This document shows positions 17,240 through 25,287 of a stretch of 64,000 nt of DNA, in pieces. The stretch comes from Protofrankia sp963555925 (lineage in GTDB: Bacteria; Actinomycetota; Actinomycetes; Frankiales; Frankiaceae): NCBI GenBank assembly GCA_963555925.1, contig CAUVXJ010000056.1, positions 10,445-74,444 on the forward strand, given 5' to 3'. How positions within the stretch are numbered: the first letter of the stretch is position 1; the number at the start of each line of letters is the position of its first letter. The notes beneath the pieces were generated by a model, which saw nothing but the letters and a program-made list of their open reading frames with translations, was not told the origin of the DNA and ran no database searches. A program made the position numbers and the translations under genes.

Positions 17240-17818
17240 TTACACCTCCATGATCGATGAAATCTCGAGGGGCACCAGGCGATCGCGTCCGAGCAGGAAC
17301 ATGATCTCCATCAGCACGGCGAGCCCGACAACCTCGGCACCGGACTGGCGTACCAGTTCGGCGGCGGCGAGCGCGGTGCCACCGGTGGCGAGGACATCGT
17401 CGACGAGCAGGACCCGGTCACCGGGCCTGAAGGCGTCGGTCTGGACCTCCAGCGTGGCGGTGCCGTACTCCAGGTCATAGGTCCTGCTGATCGTCGCACC
17501 GGGAAGCTTGCCCTGCTTGCGTACGGGAACGACACCGACGCCGAGACGGTAGGCAACCGGAGCCGCCAGCAGGAAACCACGCGCCTCGACGGCCGCCACG
17601 ACGGTGGCACCGTGGCCGTCGGCAGTCTCGGCGAGGGCGTCGATGACCACCGCGAAGGCCGCCGGTGTCATCAGCAGGGGCGTGATGTCCTTGAAGACCA
17701 CCCCGGGCTTGGGAAAGTCAGGAACGTCTCGAATGTGGGCACGCAGCACGTCCGCGGCACGACCCGGCACGCCGGTGGAGGTGGCCTCGGTCATCGGAGT
17801 TGGTTCGGTGGTCGTCAC
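17240..17818 (-). CDS. apt: Adenine phosphoribosyltransferase
   Basis: 192 aa, the usual length with a short N-terminal tail. It salvages adenine: adenine plus PRPP gives AMP and pyrophosphate, in the cytoplasm. The PRPP-binding motif VLLVDDVLATGGTA is present, as is the N-terminal PDFPKPGVVFKDITPLL typical of Apt and the VEARGF stretch. The GTG start at 17818 overlaps the secF stop by 4 nt (GTGA), so translation is probably coupled to secF. Gene order secD-secF-apt-rel is the standard actinobacterial arrangement. Confidence 0.95.
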   Translation of the reverse strand: MTTTEPTPMTEATSTGVPGRAADVLRAHIRDVPDFPKPGVVFKDITPLLMTPAAFAVVIDALAETADGHGATVVAAVEARGFLLAAPVAYRLGVGVVPVRKQGKLPGATISRTYDLEYGTATLEVQTDAFRPGDRVLLVDDVLATGGTALAAAELVRQSGAEVVGLAVLMEIMFLLGRDRLVPLEISSIMEV

Positions 17819-19059
17819 CGCCGCTTTTTACCGCCTGGACGGCCTTTGCGGCCAGAACGCCGCGCCTGCGTCGGCCGGCGCGCCGCCCCGGGCCGGCCGG
17901 ATCGGGCCCCGGCCACGGCAGGTTCACGGTTGCCGAGGGGTTTCTCACGTTCGTCGTCGGAGAGATCGTCAGCGCCGGTCGGGCCCCGCGTCTGACCGAC
18001 CTCCATCCCGCGGTCCGATGTCACCACATCGGGATCAGGCGCAGGCATGGTCCCCACCCCCGTGGCGACCCGGGGGCCTTTGGTCGACTCGCGCAAGGCC
18101 ACCGCCCGGGACTTGGCCACTCGCGCATCCAGCGCCCGGACCGCCGGCTCGTTCTTCTTCAGATCCACCAACAGCGGTGTCGCGACGAACAGCGACGAAT
18201 AGGTACCCGAAGCGATTCCGACGAACTGGGCGAGGGCAAGATCTTCCAGCGTGCCGGCGCCCAACAGCCCGGCACCGACGAAGAGCAGCGAACCGACCGG
18301 TACCAGCGCGATGAAGGAGGTGTTGAGCGAACGCATCAACGTCTGATTCAACGAGTCATTGGTGGCCTCGGCATAGGTGCGCCGGCTGGTCGTGCCCATC
18401 CCGACGGTGTTCTCCCGGACCCGATCGAAGACCACGACCGTGTCGTAGAGGGAGAAGCCCAGGATGGTCAGCAAAGCGATCACCGTGGCGGGTGTGACCT
18501 GGAAACCGACCAGCGAGTAGATGCCCATGGTGACGACCAGGTCGTGGACGAGCGACGCCATGGCGGCGACCGCCATCTTCCACTCGAACCTGACGGATAG
18601 ATAGATCATCACCAACACCAGGAACACCGCGAGCCCCTGCAGCGCCTTGTTCGTGATGGTCGATCCCCAGGACGCGCCGACCGTCGAGATGTCGATGGCG
18701 GTATCGGTGAGGGCGAACCGTTGCTCGATGGCGGTCTGGAGCTGAGCGGTCTGCACGTCGGTCAACGACGGGGTCTGTACCCGTATCTGGTGCGAGGTCT
18801 CCAGCTCCTGGATCACGGCGTCGGCGGGGTTGACACCGGCCGTGGACAGTGCAGCCTGCGCCTCCGCGACCGGCCGGCCGCCGGCGGGAAACTGGAACAG
18901 CGCCCCGCCCTTGAAGTCGATCCCGAGCGAGAAACCCCGGATTGCCATACTGGCGATGCAGATCGTCAGGACCACGGCGGAGGCGAGGTACCAGACCTTG
19001 CGCCGGCCGACGAAGTCGACGTCGAACTCGCTGCGGTAGAGCCTCCTGGCCCAGGACAC
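17815..19059 (-). CDS. secF: Protein translocase subunit SecF
   Basis: 414 aa. SecF works with SecD to drive late steps of Sec-dependent export using the proton gradient. Visible signatures: FRGFSLGIDFKGG-like N-terminal part (IRGFSLGIDFKGGALFQF), then six hydrophobic segments with GFSLYDTVVVFDRVREN, the family hallmark, and a final TM pair. The C-terminal about 95 residues are a polar, basic tail ending in KKRR, longer than in most SecF. GTG 19059 has AGGAGG 7 nt upstream. It follows secD with a 2-nt gap and overlaps apt. Confidence 0.94.
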   Translation of the reverse strand: MSWARRLYRSEFDVDFVGRRKVWYLASAVVLTICIASMAIRGFSLGIDFKGGALFQFPAGGRPVAEAQAALSTAGVNPADAVIQELETSHQIRVQTPSLTDVQTAQLQTAIEQRFALTDTAIDISTVGASWGSTITNKALQGLAVFLVLVMIYLSVRFEWKMAVAAMASLVHDLVVTMGIYSLVGFQVTPATVIALLTILGFSLYDTVVVFDRVRENTVGMGTTSRRTYAEATNDSLNQTLMRSLNTSFIALVPVGSLLFVGAGLLGAGTLEDLALAQFVGIASGTYSSLFVATPLLVDLKKNEPAVRALDARVAKSRAVALRESTKGPRVATGVGTMPAPDPDVVTSDRGMEVGQTRGPTGADDLSDDEREKPLGNREPAVAGARSGRPGAARRPTQARRSGRKGRPGGKKRR

Positions 19060-19061
19060 CT

Positions 19062-21047
19062 CTACTCCTCCTGTCCCGCGCCGGCCGGACGCGACCGTGA
19101 CGACGGTGAATCGGACGATCGCGAATCAGCTGGACGCGCACCCGCCTTGGGCTGGGCGACCGAGGACCGCCCGCTCTTTGTCAGGCGCGCCGGTGCTGGC
19201 GGCCTGTCACGGCCGGTACCGGGGATTGCCCTCGCACCGACTGCTGAGACTGTGAGGCCGGAGAAACGGCTGGTCGCGAAGAACGGCATGCGGACGAGCA
19301 GGGAGACAACCGGTTTAGTGAAGATGAACATGATCAGAATGTCGATCAGCGTTGACAGCCCGAGCGTGAACGCGAATCCCCGGACGGACCCGACCGACAG
19401 AACGTACAGCACCGCGGCGGCAAGGAAGGAGACCGTGTCCGCGGACAACATGGTCCGCCGGGCTGACGGCCATGCCCGGTCGACCGCCACGCGCACGCTG
19501 CGGTGGGCGCGGACCTCATCCTTGATGCGCTCGAAATAGACAACGAAGGAGTCCGCGGTGACGCCGATGGCGACGATCAGACCGGCGATTCCGGCCAGGG
19601 TCAACGTAAATCCGATCCACCGGCCGAGCAGCGCCACCGCGGCGTAGACAAGCAGTCCGCTCACCGCCAGCGAGCTGATCACCACAATCCCGAGTGCCCG
19701 GTAGTACAGGAACGAGTACAGGACGACCAGCAGCAGACCGATGGCACCGGCCAACAGGCCGGCCTTGAGTGAATCCTTGCCCAGGGTCGGGGATACCGAC
19801 TCCGCGCTGGACTGCTCGAATGCCAGGGGCAGGGCGCCGTAGCGCAGCACATTGGCAAGATCCTGAGCGCTGGACTGCGTGAACGACCCCGATATCTGTG
19901 CGTCACCGGCGATGCGGTCATTGGTGCTCGGAGCGGACTGAACCACGCCGTCGAGAACGATCGCCACCTGTTTGCCGATGGTCTCCTCGGTCAACTTGGT
20001 GAACTTCGCCTGCCCGCTGCCGGTAAAGCTGACGTTGACGACCCACTGTCCCGTGCTCACCGAGGTGGCACCGCCGGAACTGGCCAGTCCCGCCGTCGCC
20101 GATTTCACGTCGGTTCCCACCACCTCGGCGGGCATGAGCAGGTATTTGGTCACGCCCTCACGATCGCAGGCGGCAACCCAGTCGGACGGCTTCTCGGTAC
20201 TCGCCGTCCGGCGGTGTGCATCCGACGGAGCACAGGTCAGTGCTTCGAACGCGCTGATGACCTCCGCTGGTGGCGTGGCACCGGCGGCGGCCTGCGCGGC
20301 CTGGTCCGTCGCCGCCGGCGGCGAGGACGACGCGGCGGGCGCTGGCGAGCCCGTCGTGGCAGCCTGCGTCGCAGGGGCCTGCGTGGTGGCGGCCTGCGTG
20401 GTGGCGGCCTGCGCGAGCAGGCCGCTGCTCACGACATCCGATCGACTGGTTGTGGACACAGACGGCTTCGGCGTGGCCCCGGACGTCCCTGAAGGCGACG
20501 TGCCGGGAGATGACGCAGCGGGAGGCGAGGTGGCGGCCGGACCTCCGGATGAGGTTGCGGCGGGAGCCGGCGTCGGTGTACCGCTCTGACCCGGGGCTGG
20601 GGCCGATGTCGGCGCCGGTGCGGGCGCCGCAGCCGCGGGTGCTGAGGTGGCGACCTGGCGGAAACGCAGCTCCGCCGTCTGGCCCACCAGTGCGACGACA
20701 TCGTTGCGTCCGCGGCCGGGGACCGAAATCTCGATCTGCGTGCTATTCCGCTTGACCTCGGCCTCGGCGACGCCGAGACCGTTGACGCGCTCGCGAATGA
20801 TGTCGACGGCCTTGTCGACGGCCCCGCTGTCCACACCCCTGCCCGCTTCGGTCGACCTGGGCGTGAGAATCACGCTGGTGCCGCCCTGCAGGTCAAGCCC
20901 GAGCTTCGGCGTCCAGGTTCCCGTCAGGGCCATGACCCCGTAGAGCAACACCAGAAGGCCGGAAAGGACCCCGATCCGGGACCAGGCGGGGCGCGTGGCC
21001 TTACGCCGTGGCCCTGACCCTTGTGCCAACGGATGTCCCTTCGTCAC
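19062..21047 (-). CDS. secD: Protein translocase subunit SecD with low-complexity insertion
   Basis: 661 aa. SecD forms the SecDF complex that pulls exported proteins out of the Sec channel. The N-terminal membrane helix is followed by LGLDLQGGTSVIL, then the P1 domain. GIGVTADSFVVYFERIKDE-like sequence (AIGVTADSFVVYFERIKDE) and six C-terminal membrane segments are present. An insertion of about 140 residues, almost only Ala, Pro, Ser, Thr and Gly with AATTQ repeats, interrupts the periplasmic P1 region. The GTG at 21047 lacks a good ribosome site; TTG at 21029, with AAGGGA upstream, is an alternative. It is followed by secF. Confidence 0.93.
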   Translation of the reverse strand: MTKGHPLAQGSGPRRKATRPAWSRIGVLSGLLVLLYGVMALTGTWTPKLGLDLQGGTSVILTPRSTEAGRGVDSGAVDKAVDIIRERVNGLGVAEAEVKRNSTQIEISVPGRGRNDVVALVGQTAELRFRQVATSAPAAAAPAPAPTSAPAPGQSGTPTPAPAATSSGGPAATSPPAASSPGTSPSGTSGATPKPSVSTTSRSDVVSSGLLAQAATTQAATTQAPATQAATTGSPAPAASSSPPAATDQAAQAAAGATPPAEVISAFEALTCAPSDAHRRTASTEKPSDWVAACDREGVTKYLLMPAEVVGTDVKSATAGLASSGGATSVSTGQWVVNVSFTGSGQAKFTKLTEETIGKQVAIVLDGVVQSAPSTNDRIAGDAQISGSFTQSSAQDLANVLRYGALPLAFEQSSAESVSPTLGKDSLKAGLLAGAIGLLLVVLYSFLYYRALGIVVISSLAVSGLLVYAAVALLGRWIGFTLTLAGIAGLIVAIGVTADSFVVYFERIKDEVRAHRSVRVAVDRAWPSARRTMLSADTVSFLAAAVLYVLSVGSVRGFAFTLGLSTLIDILIMFIFTKPVVSLLVRMPFFATSRFSGLTVSAVGARAIPGTGRDRPPAPARLTKSGRSSVAQPKAGARPADSRSSDSPSSRSRPAGAGQEE

Positions 21048-21085
21048 GCGCCGGTGCGCTCATTTCACTGCGTGTTCCAGTGCTT

Positions 21086-21157
21086 ACGTCGGTGCTCACG
21101 TAGCTGCTTACGTCAGTGTTCATGTCAGTGCTCATGTCAGTGCTCATGTCGCTGTCC
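21086..21157. repeat. Six 12-nt tandem repeats between yajC and secD
   Basis: Six units of 12 nt (ATGTCAGTGCTC and variants) run from 21086 to 21157 within the 354-nt gap 21048-21401. On the minus strand they would encode M/V-S-T-D tetrapeptides in an open frame, 21001-21291 (TTG start), with a hydrophobic N-terminus (IVVSTIVIWV). That frame has no ribosome site and would overlap the secD start by 47 nt, so I do not call it a gene. Nothing else is recognised in the gap. Confidence 0.7.
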
Positions 21158-21401
21158 GGTGGACCAATCGGCCCACCACCGGCGGCCCCGGATCCGTCGG
21201 AACCGCTGGCAACGCACAGCGGACCATGTTCGCTCCGCCTGCGACCGACCCAGATAACGATGGTCGAGACAACGATGCCAGCCGCGCCCAAGGTATCGGA
21301 ACGACTGTCAAGCTGGATGCGTTCCTCTGCCCCGTTCAGGTTGCGCCTTTTTTAGATCTTCTGTCCGACCCGCTCGGACGGTGTCGGATCAGGGAACCGA
21401 C

Positions 21402-21965
21402 CTACCCGCCGGGCGCGTCCTGCTTGCCCGAGCCTGGGGCGGTCCCGCTCCCCGACGTGCCCCCGCTCCCGGGCGAGTCGCTTCTGGTCACGTCCCTCTT
21501 GGCCACGTCCGCCGTGCCCAGGTCCGTCTTGGTCAGGTCCGTCTTGGTCAGGTCGATGTGTGAGTCGGCCGAACCGTCGTCGTCAACCCCGGGGTCCCCC
21601 GTCGTGAGGTGATGATCCGAGTGATCATCGGCCGCCTCGTCATCGGGCGGCGTGTCGTCGTCCGGTGCGGAGACAACCTTGGCGATCGCCGCACGCGAGA
21701 ATCGGCACACGACGTCCGGCGCGACCTCCAGCAGCACGTCACCCTCGTCGACCTCGACCACCGTCGCGTAGAGCCCGGCCGTGGTCACCACCAGGGTGCC
21801 CGGCGCAAGCGAGGCCAGCGTCTCCTGGTGCGCCCGCTGGCGGCGCCGCTGGGTCGAGAAAAAGAAGAAGACAAGCACCACAATCAGGATCAACGGCAGA
21901 AAACCGCCGATCCCGCTACCGCCACTAGTCTGGGCCACCGTCTCGGCGGCCACCATTGCCTGCAC
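21402..21965 (-). CDS. yajC: YajC, accessory subunit of the SecDF complex
   Basis: 187 aa. The first 80 residues match YajC: one membrane helix (FLPLILIVVLVFFFFSTQRRR) and LAPGTLVVTTAGLYATVVEV, a small beta domain. It joins SecD and SecF in the inner membrane. The C-terminal 90 residues are an acidic, His-containing tail and then a run of DLTKT-like repeats, beyond the normal YajC length. I chose GTG 21965, 8 nt after GGGAGG; a GTG at 21971 lies only 2 nt after it. It stands between ruvB and secD, as in other actinobacteria. Confidence 0.9.
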   Translation of the reverse strand: MQAMVAAETVAQTSGGSGIGGFLPLILIVVLVFFFFSTQRRRQRAHQETLASLAPGTLVVTTAGLYATVVEVDEGDVLLEVAPDVVCRFSRAAIAKVVSAPDDDTPPDDEAADDHSDHHLTTGDPGVDDDGSADSHIDLTKTDLTKTDLGTADVAKRDVTRSDSPGSGGTSGSGTAPGSGKQDAPGG

Positions 21966-22043
21966 GTCCACGTCCTCCCTGTAGTGCGGCCGATGCTACG
22001 TACCGACCGCGGGCTCGTGGCGCGCAGGCCCCCTCTTGCCAGG

Positions 22044-22067
22044 CGTCCCTATTGCCGGGCGCTCTTA
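22044..22067 (-). repeat. TAAGAGCG repeat, copy B
   Basis: Reads TAAGAGCGCCCGGCAATAGG then GACG on the minus strand. The first three bases are the ruvB stop codon. No partner end is visible before yajC, so it is a single-ended copy. Confidence 0.75.
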
Positions 22068-23108
22068 TCGCGGGACCTGGGAACGTCCCAGCGCATCGTC
22101 AAGCGGATCAAGACCGAGATGAGTGAACGCGGCCGGGGTGGCGATCCGCCCGCGGGGGGTCCGGGCCAGCAGACCCGCACGGACCAGGAACGGCTCGGCG
22201 ACCTCCTCGACCGTGTCGGGCTCCTCCCCCACGGCGACCGCCAGGGTGGTCAGGCCCACCGGACCGCCGCCGAAGCGGCGTACCAGGGCCTCCAACACGG
22301 CCCGGTCGAGCCGGTCCAAGCCGAGCGCGTCCACATCGTAGACGCGCAGGGCGGCGCGGGCGACCTCGCGCGTGACGATTCCGTCCGCCCGCACCTCTGC
22401 GTAGTCACGGACCCGGCGCAGCAGCCGGTTGGCGATCCGCGGCGTCCCTCGCGACCGCCCGGCGACCTCGGTGGCGCCGTCGCCGGTGAGACGCACCCCT
22501 AGCAACCCGGCCGAGCGGGTAAGCACACTGGTCAGCTCGTCGGGATCGTAGAAGTCCATGTGTGCGGTGAAGCCGAACCGATCACGCAGCGGACCGGTGA
22601 GAAGACCTGACCGGGTGGTCGCGCCGACCAGGGTGAACGGCGCGAGGTCGAGCGGGATAGCGGTCGCGCCGGGGCCCTTACCGAGCACCACGTCGACCCG
22701 GAAGTCCTCCATCGCGGCGTAGAGCAGTTCCTCCGCGGGGCGGGCGATCCGGTGGATCTCGTCCAGGAACAGCACGTCGCCCGGAGCGAGCGCGGTGAGG
22801 ATCGCGACGAGATCTCCCGCGCGTTCGACCGCCGGACCGCTGGTCATCCGCAACGGGACCGACAGCTCCCGTGCGATGATCATCGCCAGGCTGGTCTTGC
22901 CCAACCCGGGTGGCCCGGACAACAGGACGTGGTCGGGCGGACGGGCGCGGGCCCGCGCCCCTTCCAGCATGATCGTAAGTTGCTCGCGGACCTTCTGCTG
23001 GCCGATGAACTCCGCCAGGCTCCCCGGCCGCAGACCGGCCTCGAACGCCTGCTCCTCCGGCTCAGCCACCGGCGAGACCAGACCCTCGGCATCCACGGGC
23101 TGCATCAC
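22065..23108 (-). CDS. ruvB: Holliday-junction branch-migration helicase RuvB
   Basis: 347 aa. A hexameric AAA+ motor that, with RuvA, drives branch migration of Holliday junctions. Motifs: Walker A GPPGLGKTS, Walker B FLDEIHR, sensor GATTRSGLL, arginine finger region RDRFG, and the C-terminal winged-helix with GGGPVGLTTLA. The GTG start overlaps the ruvA stop by 4 nt; an ATG one codon on (23105) is equally possible. Third gene of ruvC-ruvA-ruvB. Its TAA stop is formed by a dispersed repeat. Confidence 0.96.
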   Translation of the reverse strand: MMQPVDAEGLVSPVAEPEEQAFEAGLRPGSLAEFIGQQKVREQLTIMLEGARARARPPDHVLLSGPPGLGKTSLAMIIARELSVPLRMTSGPAVERAGDLVAILTALAPGDVLFLDEIHRIARPAEELLYAAMEDFRVDVVLGKGPGATAIPLDLAPFTLVGATTRSGLLTGPLRDRFGFTAHMDFYDPDELTSVLTRSAGLLGVRLTGDGATEVAGRSRGTPRIANRLLRRVRDYAEVRADGIVTREVARAALRVYDVDALGLDRLDRAVLEALVRRFGGGPVGLTTLAVAVGEEPDTVEEVAEPFLVRAGLLARTPRGRIATPAAFTHLGLDPLDDALGRSQVPR

Positions 23109-23794
23109 CGGGGCCGCAGGGCAGCCAGCGTCCGGCGCAGCAGCAGAGCTACCGTGTCCGGCGCCTGATCGTCACCAACAGCGACAGCGTCACCCGAGCC
23201 GTTGTCGCTGGCGCGCACTGTGGTCAGCGCGTCCTCGGCCTCACGCGCGGTGTAGCCGAGCCCGAGCAGCGCGAGACGGACCTGTTCGGCAACGGCGACC
23301 CGGGGTCTGTCCTGCGCCGCCGACGGACCGCCGCCCACGCCGGCATCGCTGTCCGCGTCGGCGTTCCCACCCCGGGCCACGGGCACCGACATCGGCGCTG
23401 CGAGGCGGTCCTTGAGATCGAGGACGATGCGCTGCGCACCCTTGCGGCCGATGCCGGGCACCTTGGTCAGAGCGGCCAGATCCTCAGCCGCGACCGCGCG
23501 GCGCACGCCGTCGGGGCTGTGCACGCCGAGGACGGCCTGGGCGAGCCGGGGACCGACCCCGGATGCGCTCTGCAGGGTTTCGAAGACGTCACGTTCGTCG
23601 GCATCGGCGAACCCGTAGAGAGTGAGCTCGGTCTCCCGAACAACCAGGGTGGTGGCCAGGCGTGCATCCTGGCCTACCCGCAGCCGTGACAGCGTCGCGG
23701 GGGTGCACTGCACGAGCAGCCCGACCCCACCGACCTCGACGACGGCTGCCTCGGGTGACAAGGCTGCGACCGTGCCCGAAACAGAAGCGATCAT
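23105..23794 (-). CDS. ruvA: Holliday-junction DNA-binding protein RuvA
   Basis: 229 aa. A tetramer that grips the four-way junction and loads RuvB. Begins MIASVSGTVAALSPEAAVVEVGGVG, the normal OB-fold start. Two helix-hairpin-helix motifs follow (ASGVGPRLAQAVLG and VPGIGRKGAQRIVLDLKD). The C-terminal domain III (ALLGLGYTAREAEDAL) contacts RuvB. A longer-than-usual acidic/Gly linker with DADSDAGVGGG lies before domain III. ATG 23794 has AAAGGAG 8 nt upstream and overlaps the ruvC stop by 4 nt (ATGA). Confidence 0.96.
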   Translation of the reverse strand: MIASVSGTVAALSPEAAVVEVGGVGLLVQCTPATLSRLRVGQDARLATTLVVRETELTLYGFADADERDVFETLQSASGVGPRLAQAVLGVHSPDGVRRAVAAEDLAALTKVPGIGRKGAQRIVLDLKDRLAAPMSVPVARGGNADADSDAGVGGGPSAAQDRPRVAVAEQVRLALLGLGYTAREAEDALTTVRASDNGSGDAVAVGDDQAPDTVALLLRRTLAALRPR

Positions 23795-24330
23795 CGACCG
23801 GTCTCCTTTCGGGCGCTCTGGCCGCCGTGGGCCGCCGCCGCCGCCATCCTGGCCAGCGCCGGGCCACGCCACAGGTGACACAGGGCCAGAGCCAGGGCGT
23901 CCGCCGCATCGGCCGGACGCGGCGGATCGGGCAACCTCAGCAGGCGGCTCACCATGAACGCCACCTGAGCTTTGTCCGCCCGGCCGCTACCGCTGACCGC
24001 GGCCTTCACCTCGCTGGGCGTGTACAACGCCACCGGTAGGCCCCGCCGGGCCGCGGTGACGATGGCCACCGCCCCGGCCTGCGCCGTACCCATGACCGTC
24101 CGGACGTTGGCCTGACTGAACACCCGCTCGACCGCGACCGCATCGGGGTTGTGCCGACCGATCCATTCATCCAGGCCCTGCTCAAGTGCCCACAGTCGGG
24201 CTGCGACGTCGTCGGTGGCCGGCGTGCGCAGCACGCCGACCGCAATCAGCGAGGCGTTCCGGCCGGGGCCGCCGTCAACCACACCGAGACCGCAGCGCGT
24301 GAGCCCCGGATCGACACCGAGCACCAGCAC
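23791..24330 (-). CDS. ruvC: Crossover-junction endonuclease RuvC
   Basis: 179 aa. Cuts Holliday junctions symmetrically to resolve recombination. Begins LVLGVDPGLTRCGLGVVD, with the first catalytic Asp. VAVERVFSQANVRTVMGTAQA holds the catalytic Glu and DNA-binding loop; the C-terminal Asp pair lies in DPPRPADAADALALALCH. GTG 24330 has GGGAGG 6 nt upstream. First gene of the ruvCAB operon, with a LexA-type box 108 nt upstream and the 18-nt palindrome GCTGGTCCGCGGACCAGC at 24347-24364, directly upstream of the ribosome site. Confidence 0.96.
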   Translation of the reverse strand: MLVLGVDPGLTRCGLGVVDGGPGRNASLIAVGVLRTPATDDVAARLWALEQGLDEWIGRHNPDAVAVERVFSQANVRTVMGTAQAGAVAIVTAARRGLPVALYTPSEVKAAVSGSGRADKAQVAFMVSRLLRLPDPPRPADAADALALALCHLWRGPALARMAAAAAHGGQSARKETGR

Positions 24331-24437
24331 CAGCGCCCTCCCGCTTGCTGGTCCGCGGACCAGCCGTCCTGAATCCTGACTTCAGCTACCGTCGACCATT
24401 GTGGCCCCGGGACGGTTCGCCACGGTCGCGACACGCG

Positions 24438-24451
24438 CGAACGTCCGTTCG
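24438..24451 (-). promoter_or_regulatory. Probable LexA (SOS) box of ruvCAB
   Basis: CGAACGTCCGTTCG is palindromic and matches the Gram-positive/actinobacterial LexA consensus CGAACRNRYGTTYG except at one position. It lies upstream of ruvC, which is SOS-controlled in mycobacteria, so damage induction of this operon is likely (inference from family knowledge). Confidence 0.65.
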
Positions 24452-24531
24452 AATCTTGAAACGTCAAAACAGACCTGGAAACCAGGGCATCGCACAGCGC
24501 AAGGTGGCCGGCAGCCGGCGAGGACTACCCG

Positions 24532-25287
24532 TCAGGCCGACACCAGCTCCATGATCTCATCCGAGATATCAGCGTTGAACCAGACATTCTGGACGTCGTC
24601 GAGATCCTCCACCGCCTCAACGAGCTTGAGGACCTTGCGGGCGGATTCCTCGTCCAACGGCACGCTGACGCTCGGCAGCCACGACAGGTCCGCAGTCGAA
24701 ACCGCGAGCGCGGCGCCCAGCACGGCGACCCGTACCGCGTTGAGGTCCGTCGCCTCGGACACGACCTCGAAGGCGTCACCCAGGTCGTTGACCTCCTCAG
24801 CACCGGCGTCGAGAACGGCGATCAGGACGTCGTCCTCGCTCAGGCCGGGCGTCTTGGGGACCAGGACCACACCCTTGCGATTGAACAGGTACGAGACCGA
24901 ACCGGGGTCCGCAACGGTGCCACCGTTGCGGGTGATCGCGACCCGGACGTCGGAGGCGGCCCGGTTGCGGTTGTCGGTGAGGCACTCGACCAGGACGGCC
25001 ACACCGCTGGGCCCGTACGCCTCGTAGGTGATCTCCTCGTAGTTGACGCCGCCGGCGAGCTCTCCCGAGCCCCGCTTGACGGCCCGGTCGATGTTGTCGT
25101 TCGGCACCGACTGCGACTTGGCCTTGGCGATGGCGTCGGCCAATGTCGGGTTGCCAGCCGGGTCTCCACCACCGGTCTTCGCCGCCACTTCGACCGATTT
25201 GATCAGTTTTGCGAACAGCTTGCCGCGGCGTGCATCAACGACTGCCTTCTTGTGCTTCGTGGTCGCCCACTTGGAGTGACCGCTCAT
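24532..25287 (-). CDS. YebC/PmpR-family protein
   Basis: 251 aa, full length. Begins MSGHSKWATTKHKKAVVDARR, the family hallmark, and keeps GGDPAGNPTLADAIAKAKS and NRNRAASDVRVAITRNGG. YebC-type proteins were annotated as DNA-binding regulators; more recent work points to a role in translation through polyproline stretches for one subgroup. Which role applies here is not shown by the sequence. Its ATG overlaps the pdxT stop by 4 nt (ATGA), so it is the last or middle gene of a pdxS-pdxT-yebC unit. Confidence 0.95.
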   Translation of the reverse strand: MSGHSKWATTKHKKAVVDARRGKLFAKLIKSVEVAAKTGGGDPAGNPTLADAIAKAKSQSVPNDNIDRAVKRGSGELAGGVNYEEITYEAYGPSGVAVLVECLTDNRNRAASDVRVAITRNGGTVADPGSVSYLFNRKGVVLVPKTPGLSEDDVLIAVLDAGAEEVNDLGDAFEVVSEATDLNAVRVAVLGAALAVSTADLSWLPSVSVPLDEESARKVLKLVEAVEDLDDVQNVWFNADISDEIMELVSA

